DNA of 13,566 nt. Source: JBDRDD01 sp043821115 (GTDB lineage: Bacteria; CAYTYR01; UBA6262; DAOVJB01). The position numbers were made by a program, and so were the translations under genes. Numbering within the stretch: position 1 is the stretch's first letter; every line of letters starts with the position of its first letter. The notes under the pieces were generated by a model. It ran no database searches. It had not been told where the DNA came from and saw only the letters and a program-made list of their open reading frames with translations. The stretch covers positions 1-13,566 of the forward strand of contig JBDRDD010000013.1 of the NCBI GenBank assembly GCA_043821115.1, given 5' to 3'. Below, in pieces: positions 1 through 5,143 of this stretch.

Positions 1-144
1 ACCCTTCAGATTCGCTTCTTTACTCTCCTTGGTTGCTCCCGCAAATCGGGCTATAACGATAGCTGCCAATATACCTAAAATTACGATAACGATTAATAGT
101 TCTACCAGGGTAAAGCCCTTTTTGTTCCTGAGTTTCTTTAACAT
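1..144 (-). CDS. Type IV prepilin / GspG-like pseudopilin, 3' part missing at window edge
   Basis: Only the first 48 codons are inside the window. They encode a class III prepilin signal: a short basic leader (MLKKLRNKKG), cleavage after Gly10, then FTLVE with Glu at +5 and a long hydrophobic helix (about residues 11-33). Such proteins are cut and N-methylated by a PilD-type prepilin peptidase and assemble into type IV pili or type II secretion pseudopili. The ATG (142-144) has an AAAGGAG ribosome binding site at 155-161. The 48 codons match the start of the neighbouring pilin gene (567-710) at all but two bases, one of which changes residue 4 (Lys here, Arg there). The globular domain is not visible, so major, minor or pseudopilin status cannot be decided. 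Confidence 0.85.
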   Translation of the reverse strand, partial: MLKKLRNKKGFTLVELLIVIVILGILAAIVIARFAGATKESKEANLKG

Positions 145-172
145 TGTATAAATTCTCCTTTCATTGGTTTCG

Positions 173-200
173 CGATCCTCTTCTCGCAGGAAGAGGATCG
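173..200 (-). promoter_or_regulatory. Intergenic hairpin upstream of first pilin gene
   Basis: A perfect 10-bp inverted repeat (CGATCCTCTT at 173-182 and AAGAGGATCG at 191-200) encloses an 8-base loop. It sits between the stop codon of the upstream pilin gene (213) and the ribosome binding site of the downstream one (155-161). No U-run follows it on the minus strand, so it is not a standard intrinsic terminator. An mRNA 3'-end stabiliser or processing element between two pilin messages is a reasonable inference. Its function is not shown by sequence. Confidence 0.5.
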
Positions 201-212
201 TATACAAATGCT

Positions 213-710
213 TTACCAGAGATTGTATGAATCTCCCCAGCTTGTGTCTACCGGATCTCCTGGAACCGTGTCGGTTGACTCATAATCCACACATAAACGT
301 CCGTTCGTGGAATCATAAGCCCATCCGCCGCCTCCGCCTATCTTCGCGTCTCTGTCCGTGGCATCTTCTCCCGGTGTAAGTGTACCGGTCGTGTATGCCG
401 TACTGGTGGCCCTGTAGAAAGGATCTATCGGAATTCTCTCGAGGAATGTCTTGTTGTCAACATCTGCCTCGGTACCATCAGCAAGAGCATCAAGAGTTGG
501 AGGATAACTATTACTCTTACTATTCGCTTTGTACATCTCTATGGATGCGCGCATAGTACGCAGGTTACCCTTCAGATTCGCTTCTTTACTCTCCTTGGTT
601 GCTCCCGCAAATCGGGCTATAACGATAGCTGCCAATATACCTAAAATTACGATAACGATTAATAGTTCTACCAGGGTAAAGCCCTTTTTGTTCCTTAGTC
701 TCTTTAACAT
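213..710 (-). CDS. Type IV prepilin / GspG-like pseudopilin (165 aa)
   Basis: This is a complete prepilin-like protein. It has a basic leader, a cleavage site after Gly10, FTLVE at 11-15 (Glu +5 = E15) and a hydrophobic N-terminal helix to about residue 33. The next stretch (about 37-60) continues as the amphipathic helix typical of pilins. The C-terminal domain contains a glycine run, then GGWAYDSTNG and an ending DTSWGDSYNLW that is shared with the pilin gene at 960-1415. Length suits GspG/PilE-type proteins (about 140-170 aa). The start is supported by a GGGGGTGA ribosome binding site 7 bases upstream. It is the middle gene of three in tandem, so these may be subunits of one pilus or pseudopilus. 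Pilus and type II secretion use cannot be told apart here, because no assembly ATPase, platform protein or secretin is in the window. Confidence 0.88.
   Translation of the reverse strand: MLKRLRNKKGFTLVELLIVIVILGILAAIVIARFAGATKESKEANLKGNLRTMRASIEMYKANSKSNSYPPTLDALADGTEADVDNKTFLERIPIDPFYRATSTAYTTGTLTPGEDATDRDAKIGGGGGWAYDSTNGRLCVDYESTDTVPGDPVDTSWGDSYNLW
567..710 (-). repeat. Near-identical 144-base 5' coding segment, second copy at 1-144
   Basis: Bases 567-695 equal bases 1-129 exactly. The remaining 15 bases up to the start codon differ at two positions (130 versus 696 and 134 versus 700). The similarity stops abruptly at the start codon, with different leader sequences beyond it. The copy at 1-144 reaches the window edge, so the full repeat length is unknown. 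Identity at synonymous sites points to recent duplication or gene conversion. Confidence 0.9.
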
Positions 711-732
711 GTGTGTTCACCCCCTTTCTCTT

Positions 733-797
733 AAAAAATATCCGTACAGTACTCCTCAGATTACACTGGATGCAACCTTCGGAAGTTCTGTACGGAT
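733..797 (-). terminator. Terminator-like hairpin with U-run just before a pilin ribosome binding site
   Basis: A 10-bp perfect inverted repeat (ATCCGTACAG at 740-749, CTGTACGGAT at 788-797) encloses 38 bases. On the minus strand the second arm is followed by AT-rich sequence with six consecutive U (plus-strand A at 733-738), as in an intrinsic terminator. The ribosome binding site of the pilin gene at 213-710 begins only a few bases later. It could end transcripts of the upstream pilin, lower read-through into the next one, or act as an attenuator. The loop is long for a classical terminator, so confidence is moderate. Confidence 0.45.
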
Positions 798-830
798 TTT
801 CTTACGGATCGGTTTTACTTCAGACTAAGA

Positions 831-859
831 ATTATATGATTATGCCGTCTTTTTGTTCC
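831..859 (-). promoter_or_regulatory. Weak candidate sigma-70-type promoter for middle pilin gene
   Basis: A perfect TATAAT (-10) reads on the minus strand at 836-831. The hexamer 17 bases upstream is GGAACA (859-854), matching TTGACA at only three positions. If used, the transcript would start near 824 and carry a leader of about 115 bases that contains the hairpin at 740-797. In an AT-rich intergenic region a TATAAT can occur by chance. Confidence 0.2.
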
Positions 860-959
860 CTCTCCGTATCGGTGTACCTTGTCTTGTTTCGAACAACCTT
901 TTTGGTATTCTCCGTGTTTATCTGCATCTCAATCTATTCATGCAAGTTCAGGCTTTCGA

Positions 960-1415
960 TTACCAGGCACTATAGCAATCTCCCCACGATGTGTCAATTG
1001 GCGGCCCTGTAGGATCATCTGAGCGTAGGTCTACAAAAATCGTACCCTCATCAGAATCATATACCCACCCTCCTGCACTTGTGCCGTCTCCTGTCTCAGC
1101 AGTAAGAGCTGCGGATTCCTCGTTCTTCTTGTAAAAAGGATCGTTAGGAACCTTACGCACATATCCCTCACTAGACAGTGTTGCCAGTGTTAACGGATAA
1201 TCGTTGCTCATAGACCTTGCCTTGTAGATTTCGAGTTGGCTTCTCATGCCATTAAGATTGGCCTTGAGATTAGCCTCTTTTGCATCTTTCGATGCACCTG
1301 CGAACCTAGTAATAACAACAGCGGAGAGGATACCAAGTATAACAATAACGACCAATAATTCAACAAGCGTAAAACCCCGCTGGTTTTTGCTAGGCTTACT
1401 CCTTAACTTCTTCAC
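960..1415 (-). CDS. Type IV prepilin / GspG-like pseudopilin (151 aa)
   Basis: First gene of the three-pilin array in transcription order. It has a basic 14-residue leader ending NQRG, then FTLVE with Glu +5 at residue 19, and a hydrophobic helix to about residue 37. The body resembles the downstream pilin: an amphipathic helix, an NDPFYK segment near residue 90, GGWVYDS near 115 and a C-terminal DTSWGDCYSAW. The start is GTG, supported by a strong GGGAGGTGA ribosome binding site at 1422-1430. A candidate promoter lies 70-95 bases upstream, which suggests this gene opens its own transcription unit after recR. It is clearly more diverged from the other two pilins than they are from each other at the N-terminus. 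Confidence 0.88.
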   Translation of the reverse strand: MKKLRSKPSKNQRGFTLVELLVVIVILGILSAVVITRFAGASKDAKEANLKANLNGMRSQLEIYKARSMSNDYPLTLATLSSEGYVRKVPNDPFYKKNEESAALTAETGDGTSAGGWVYDSDEGTIFVDLRSDDPTGPPIDTSWGDCYSAW

Positions 1416-1437
1416 GATTTTTCACCTCCCTTCTTTT

Positions 1438-1450
1438 GCCATATCATGGC
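1438..1450 (-). promoter_or_regulatory. Short hairpin upstream of pilin ribosome binding site
   Basis: GCCAT and ATGGC form a 5-bp perfect stem with a 3-base loop, ending 7 bases before the ribosome binding site at 1422-1430. It lies in the predicted 5' leader of the first pilin gene. It is short enough to be chance, but the same layout (hairpin, then ribosome binding site) occurs before the other two pilin genes. Confidence 0.3.
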
Positions 1451-1482
1451 GGGTATATTGTTTTCACATGTTTCCTATTATA

Positions 1483-1511
1483 AGTATGCCACTAGTGTGC
1501 TACGTTGTCAA
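1483..1511 (-). promoter_or_regulatory. Candidate sigma-70-type promoter for the pilin array
   Basis: On the minus strand a consensus TTGACA (1511-1506) is followed after 17 bases by CATACT (1488-1483). CATACT matches the -10 consensus at four of six positions and is preceded by TGG, an extended -10 (TGn). A perfect TATAAT also occurs at 1482-1477, but it lies 23 bases from TTGACA, which is too far. Either -10 would give a leader of about 55-65 bases to the GTG at 1415. Location in the largest break after recR supports a real promoter. Confidence 0.5.
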
Positions 1512-1539
1512 GTAAAATTTCACATAAAACCCACAAAAT

Positions 1540-1584
1540 AAACACCGACTAAAAAGCCTGTAAAATAAGGTGTTTTCCGTCGGT
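1540..1584 (-). terminator. Possible weak terminator after recR
   Basis: Downstream of recR two competing inverted repeats overlap: ACCGAC/GTCGGT (1544-1549 with 1579-1584) and GGTGTTT/AAACACC (1540-1546 with 1569-1575, minus-strand pairing). A U-rich stretch (ATTTTG) follows on the minus strand. Loops are over 20 bases and the U-tract is interrupted, so this is only a plausible transcript end for the dnaX-recR unit. Confidence 0.3.
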
Positions 1585-1611
1585 TTTTATGGCCTTTTTC
1601 TAAAAATATGA

Positions 1612-2238
1612 CTATAGCTCCCTGCGACCCTCCAAAGCCCTCAAAAGCGTAACTTCATCGGCATATTCGATATCCGCACCCAGGGGGAGCCCCTGAGCAA
1701 GGCGGGTAACCTTGACCCCAAGGGGCTTTATGAGTTGTGCAAGATAAGCAGCAGTCGCCTCACCTTCAACATCAGGGTTGGTAGCAATAATTATTTCTTT
1801 TATCGACGCACTTGCCTTTTTTCCTGATGAGCTCCCTTTCTGGAGGCGAAGGAGCAGTTCTTTTATTTTGAGGTCCCCTGGACCTATTCCTTCCAGAGGT
1901 GAAAGCGCTCCTAGCAGAACGTGATAGACTCCCCTGTAATCCCGTATTTTTTCAAAAGACACTATGTCCTGCGGCGTTTCAACCACGCATATTATCGAAG
2001 GATCTCTCCTGTCATCCCTGCATATTGAACAGGGATTTGATTCTGTTATATTATTACAGGTTAAACAATATTGTATTTTATCTTTTACCTCAACAATTGC
2101 ATTGGCCAGTATATCTGTCTCAACGCGGGAGGTTTTTAGAACATAAAATGCCATGCGCTCTGCCGTCTTGGGACCTACCCCCGGGAATCTGCTGAAAGCA
2201 TTTATGAGTTTTTCCATAGACTGTGTATACCGTGACAT
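1612..2238 (-). CDS. recR: Recombination mediator protein RecR (208 aa)
   Basis: RecR works with RecO (and RecF) to load RecA on SSB-coated single-stranded DNA during gap repair. The order of domains is intact. A helix-hairpin-helix FPGVGPKTAERMAF lies at 18-31, a zinc finger uses C58, C61, C70 and C73, and a Toprim domain starts near residue 81 and includes ATNPDVEGEATA (152-163). The C-terminal LAQGLPLGADIEYAD lies near 180-194. It is a few residues longer than usual because of a Ser/Gly/Lys-rich insertion of about 9 residues (134-145) inside the Toprim domain. The ATG follows dnaX by 9 bases, and its AAGGAG ribosome binding site overlaps the dnaX stop codon, so translation is probably coupled. 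Confidence 0.97.
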   Translation of the reverse strand: MSRYTQSMEKLINAFSRFPGVGPKTAERMAFYVLKTSRVETDILANAIVEVKDKIQYCLTCNNITESNPCSICRDDRRDPSIICVVETPQDIVSFEKIRDYRGVYHVLLGALSPLEGIGPGDLKIKELLLRLQKGSSSGKKASASIKEIIIATNPDVEGEATAAYLAQLIKPLGVKVTRLAQGLPLGADIEYADEVTLLRALEGRREL

Positions 2239-2247
2239 TAAAGCTCC

Positions 2248-3966
2248 TTACTCCGTATCCGCTATCTCCCCGTTAAAAATATCCAGCGCTTTTTCTATTA
2301 TCGGCTCCCTGCTTACAATCTCCTTGGGACTGTAGCTCGGAGGTTTGCTGGCCGGAATATAAATATCCCTTTCCTGATCACGCTCTGAAGTATCATCTTT
2401 TTTTGCTTCAATCGTTATTTTATCAGAGCTATATTCTAGGTTTAACGAATTTGCTTCAAGAAGGACACACTTGATGCGACAAGGCCTTTTAACGATGCTC
2501 TCTATAGCCTTTGCTATCAATTTTCTGTTTTCTGCCCTGTCCACACTCTCTTTTGAGAATTTATCCGCATTATTAAAAGATAAAGTTATCACGCCATTTA
2601 TACTATCCGAAGGATGAGCTTTCCTGAGAAAAGCGGTCAATGACCCCTTACTTTTATTGACAGCCTGAATCAGCTCAGCCCAATGTTCTTTGACACTTTC
2701 AATACCTTCATCAACAATAGTCTGCGATGACTTCTGCTCAGGCACTTCCCCCGCGGGCTCTTGAGTTGCCATATTCCCAGGGCGCACCACTTTCGGAGTT
2801 TCCCCTGAACCGCCACTGCTTCCTTGATTCAGCTTGCTTTCCAGTGATTTAAGTTTCCGGGCTATTTCCTCAAGGGAAATATAAGGAACACAGAGTTTTG
2901 CCAGAGTAATCTCAAGAAGCAGCCTTTTCTGGTCGCTGTACTTTATCCTGAACTCAAGACTGCTGAGAACTTCGAGTATTCTTAACAGGTCTTCCTTTTT
3001 GAATTTTGAGGCCTGTCCATTTGCTTCTTTTAAGTCAGCAGAAGCCAGTGTTACAAGCCCTGCTTTTTTATCCGCCACGCATATCATCAGAAGATTCCTA
3101 AAATGCTCCCTAAGGTCTTTGACAAACTGTCCCAGGTCATATCCGGAATTTATAAGCTCATCAATTTTGTAAAAAGCGCTTTTTATATCGTTGGCGGCAA
3201 TAATATCCCCGAATGAAAGAAGTATCCTGTAATCTATTATACCAAGAATATGGCTGATATCATCATATGAGATTTTGCCGGGATTCAATGACACGACCTC
3301 ATCAAGAACAGTTAGTGCATCCCTGAGACTTCCAGATGCACTTTTTGCAATAAGACCCAGCGCATCCTGCTCAATATGTATCTTCTCTTTCTTGGCTATA
3401 CCTGCAAGTGCCACTACTGTTTCTTCTGCTGATATTTGGCAGAAATTAAAGCGCTGACATCTTGAGAGTATGGTAAGCGGTACTTTATTGGGCTCTGTTG
3501 TCGCAAAAATGAAAACGATATGAGAAGGCGGCTCCTCGAGAGTCTTAAGAAGTGCGTTAAACGCCTCCATGGTAAGCATATGAACTTCATCGATTATATA
3601 GATCTTGTATTTTGCTGATGCAGGAGCGAATTTGACATTTTCCTTCAGAGTCCTTATTTCCTCTATTCTCCTGTTTGATGCCCCGTCTATTTCGATTACA
3701 TCAAGGGCAAATCCTGATGTAATCTCATTGCATGAATAACATCTGTTGCAGGGCTCCGTCTTGGACTTATTTTCGCAGTTAAGAGCCTTTGCAAAAATAC
3801 GGGCGGTACTTGTTTTGCCCACACCCCTGGGACCCGAGAAAAGATATGCATGCCCCACCCTGTTTTGTGAAAGGGAGTTCTGCAGGGTCTTTGTCACGTG
3901 CTCCTGTCCTATTATATCCTCGAAACGCTGCGGTCTGTATTTCCTGGCTAGTACAAGATATCCCAT
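2248..3966 (-). CDS. dnaX: DNA polymerase III subunit gamma/tau (572 aa)
   Basis: DnaX is the ATPase of the clamp loader and, as tau, ties polymerase cores to the replisome. Visible motifs are Walker A GPRGVGKT (45-52), a zinc module (C64, C73, C76, C79), Walker B IIDEVHM (124-130), sensor 1 ATTEPNK (155-161), the SRC arginine-finger motif (168-170) and sensor 2 GSLRDALT (212-219). A collar domain follows to about 370. Then come a flexible Gly/Ser/Glu/Gln-rich linker (378-418) and a C-terminal tau-like domain (about 424-510). The length is normal for full-length tau. The ATG has a GGGAG ribosome binding site and lies 20 bases after the 3' end of tRNA-Ala. Seven consecutive A in the message at codons 521-523 form a possible frameshift site (see separate entry). 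Confidence 0.97.
   Translation of the reverse strand: MGYLVLARKYRPQRFEDIIGQEHVTKTLQNSLSQNRVGHAYLFSGPRGVGKTSTARIFAKALNCENKSKTEPCNRCYSCNEITSGFALDVIEIDGASNRRIEEIRTLKENVKFAPASAKYKIYIIDEVHMLTMEAFNALLKTLEEPPSHIVFIFATTEPNKVPLTILSRCQRFNFCQISAEETVVALAGIAKKEKIHIEQDALGLIAKSASGSLRDALTVLDEVVSLNPGKISYDDISHILGIIDYRILLSFGDIIAANDIKSAFYKIDELINSGYDLGQFVKDLREHFRNLLMICVADKKAGLVTLASADLKEANGQASKFKKEDLLRILEVLSSLEFRIKYSDQKRLLLEITLAKLCVPYISLEEIARKLKSLESKLNQGSSGGSGETPKVVRPGNMATQEPAGEVPEQKSSQTIVDEGIESVKEHWAELIQAVNKSKGSLTAFLRKAHPSDSINGVITLSFNNADKFSKESVDRAENRKLIAKAIESIVKRPCRIKCVLLEANSLNLEYSSDKITIEAKKDDTSERDQERDIYIPASKPPSYSPKEIVSREPIIEKALDIFNGEIADTE
2398..2404 (-). other. Possible slippery heptamer A AAA AAA in dnaX
   Basis: The message reads GCA AAA AAA GAT at codons 521-524. 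A -1 slip on the two AAA codons would read AGA and then the stop TGA, giving a 524-residue product in place of 572. The E. coli dnaX gamma frameshift has the same layout (A AAA AAG followed at once by a -1 stop). Here it lies much nearer the C-terminus, and I see neither an upstream Shine-Dalgarno-like stimulator nor an obvious downstream stem-loop. Confidence 0.3.
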
Positions 3967-3986
3967 CTATGACTCCCTTTTATTTC

Positions 3987-4062
3987 TGGTGGAGATGGGG
4001 GGATTCGAACCCCCGACCTCTTCCGTGCGAGGGAAGCGCTCTCCCAGCTGAGCCACATCCCC
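3987..4062 (-). tRNA. tRNA-Ala (anticodon CGC)
   Basis: The 76-base cloverleaf folds fully. The acceptor stem GGGGATG pairs with CATCTCC and includes the G3:U70 wobble pair that marks alanine tRNAs. The anticodon stem CTTCC/GGAAG holds the loop CTCGCAC with anticodon CGC, which reads GCG. The T arm GGGGG-TTCGAAT-CCCCC is perfect. The 3' CCA is encoded (3989-3987). It lies 20 bases upstream of dnaX, so processing of this tRNA would generate the 5' end of the dnaX message if they share a transcript. Confidence 0.97.
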
Positions 4063-4076
4063 ACCTTTTTATGAGA

Positions 4077-4298
4077 TTAAGTATTGTCAGCCTCTATAAC
4101 TATTCCAGCTATTTCAACCTGGTTTGGAAAAAGATTGGAGGGAACTTTTTCCTTGCCGAGTGCCTTAACTACCATATAGCGCGCACATTCGAGTTTATTG
4201 CCTCTGCAGTATTTGCGCTTCATCATTTCAGCGGTAGCAGGCATATCGGACATGTTGTCATTAAAAAAAATACATGTGGATAATATTTCACATTCCAT
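4077..4298 (-). CDS. Small conserved four-cysteine protein of unknown function (73 aa)
   Basis: I recognise the pattern of a small uncharacterised bacterial family but know no function for it. The family look comes from an N-terminal C-x5-C-xFFND segment, then MPATAEMMKRKYCRG, CARYMV and KALGKEKVPSNLFPNQ. Cysteines are C3, C9, C31 and C38, spaced as for a metal or Fe-S site; that is inference. It has no signal peptide or membrane segment. I chose the ATG at 4298 because a GAGGGTGA ribosome binding site lies 5 bases upstream and the family-like sequence begins there. A longer frame opens at 4349 but would start 2 bases from the tRNA-Ser gene without a ribosome binding site. It lies between two tRNA genes on the same strand. 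Confidence 0.75.
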   Translation of the reverse strand: MECEILSTCIFFNDNMSDMPATAEMMKRKYCRGNKLECARYMVVKALGKEKVPSNLFPNQVEIAGIVIEADNT

Positions 4299-4350
4299 AC
4301 TATTCACCCTCTTCCTATACTCATTATCTAAAAACAATATTTTCATCAAA

Positions 4351-4435
4351 CGGAGAGGGGGAGATTCGAACTCCCGGATCCTTACAGATCACGCGCTTTC
4401 CAAGCGCGCGCACTCGGCCACTATGCGACCTCTCC
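4351..4435 (-). tRNA. tRNA-Ser (anticodon GGA)
   Basis: A class II tRNA with an acceptor stem GGAGAGG/CCTCTCC, discriminator G73, and anticodon stem CGCGC/GCGCG holding TTGGAAA, so the anticodon is GGA (reads UCC and UCU). A long variable arm (GATC-loop-GGATC) is typical of serine tRNAs. The T loop is TTCGAAT. The 3' CCA is not encoded: the sequence after G73 is TTT, so it must be added by a CCA-adding enzyme. It lies 19 bases after tRNA-Ser(CGA). Confidence 0.96.
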
Positions 4436-4454
4436 TTTTACCGTAATTGAAATA

Positions 4455-4547
4455 TGGCGGAAGGGGTGAGATTCGAACTCACGATTCGTCAGAGACGAAT
4501 ACCGGTTTTCGAGACCGGCGCCTTCAACCAGGCTCGGCCACCCTTCC
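4455..4547 (-). tRNA. tRNA-Ser (anticodon CGA)
   Basis: A 93-base class II tRNA with acceptor stem GGAAGGG/CCCTTCC and discriminator G. The anticodon stem CCGGT/ACCGG holds CTCGAAA, so the anticodon is CGA and it reads UCG. The long variable arm is a perfect stem (ATTCGTC/GACGAAT). The 3' CCA is encoded (4457-4455), unlike its neighbour tRNA-Ser(GGA). It begins 7 bases after the tadA stop codon. Confidence 0.97.
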
Positions 4548-4554
4548 AGGCTGA

Positions 4555-5037
4555 TTATTTCCTCTTATGTTTTTTTCTCTTCCTTTGAAAGAAACTCTGT
4601 ATTACTTCACGGCATTCTTGTTCCATAACACCGCTTGTAAGTTTTAACCGGTGATTGAGTCCTATGTTGTCTGTTACATTTATCACAGAACCACATGCCC
4701 CGCTTTTCTCATCTCTTGCACCGTACACCAGATGCTTTACCCTGGCCCAGACAAGAGCTCCGGCACACATTGCACACGGTTCAATGGTAACATATATTGT
4801 CGTATCGCTAAGGCGTGCACTTTTAAGATGTTTAGATGCTTCTTTTATAGCGACTATTTCAGCGTGTGCAGTCGGGTCGTTTCTGGTTATGTTCCTGTTG
4901 TGCCCCCTGCCGATGATTTTGCCTCTATAGACTATCACGGCCCCTACCGGAACCTCATCCTTCTCAAACGCTTTTTCTGCTTCCCTAAGCGCCTCTCTCA
5001 TAAAAACAACATGGTCTTTAGTTTTCATCTGTATCAC
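4555..5037 (-). CDS. tadA: tRNA-specific adenosine deaminase TadA (160 aa)
   Basis: TadA deaminates A34 to inosine in tRNA-Arg(ACG), which lets one tRNA read CGU, CGC and CGA. The zinc-dependent cytidine-deaminase fold is shown by VPVGAVIV (29-36), the HAE motif with zinc ligand H58 and proton shuttle E60, and PCAMC with zinc ligands C88 and C91. It also has ARDEKSGACGS (107-117) and a basic lysine/arginine tail (152-160). The start is uncertain. GTG at 5037 and ATG at 5028 (residue 4) are both possible and neither has a convincing ribosome binding site, since only 15-24 bases separate them from the 3' end of tRNA-Arg. Its substrate tRNA is the gene directly upstream, and tRNA-Ser(CGA) follows 7 bases after the stop. 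Confidence 0.95.
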   Translation of the reverse strand: MIQMKTKDHVVFMREALREAEKAFEKDEVPVGAVIVYRGKIIGRGHNRNITRNDPTAHAEIVAIKEASKHLKSARLSDTTIYVTIEPCAMCAGALVWARVKHLVYGARDEKSGACGSVINVTDNIGLNHRLKLTSGVMEQECREVIQSFFQRKRKKHKRK

Positions 5038-5052
5038 TTGGGTAATATATCA

Positions 5053-5126
5053 CGCGCCTGAGAGGATTCGAACCTCTGGCCTACTGATTCGTAGTCAGTC
5101 GCTCTATCCAGCTGAGCTACAGGCGC
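5053..5126 (-). tRNA. tRNA-Arg (anticodon ACG)
   Basis: The acceptor stem GCGCCTG pairs with CAGGCGC, followed by discriminator G73. The anticodon stem ACTGA/TCAGT holds CTACGAA, so the anticodon is ACG. A34 is the known target of TadA, giving ICG. The T arm AGAGG-TTCGAAT-CCTCT is perfect. CCA is not encoded (TGA follows G73). It lies 17 bases after the DUF3307 gene and 15 bases before the tadA GTG. Confidence 0.97.
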
Positions 5127-5143
5127 ATTTATCCTTTTCTTAT

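Noticed and set aside
711..959. Possible c-di-GMP riboswitch before a pilin gene
   Set aside because: The conserved core of the c-di-GMP-I class (such as ACGCAAAG-type segments) is not visible on the minus strand.
3746..4283. Plus-strand open frames with GFEPPTSSVRG and GDSNPRPLPCEG
   Set aside because: These are the well-known false translations of the antisense of a tRNA gene (tRNA-Ala at 3987-4062) joined to antisense dnaX sequence.
4198..4446. Plus-strand open frame containing RRGGDSNSRILTDHALSKRA
   Set aside because: It is the antisense of tRNA-Ser(GGA) and of the small cysteine protein; no ribosome binding site or family resemblance.
4063..4554. Possible SRP RNA between tadA and dnaX, as in Bacillus
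   Set aside because: I looked for the conserved GGTCAGG and CCGGAAGG/GCAGC segments and did not see them; the space is filled by three tRNAs and a small gene.
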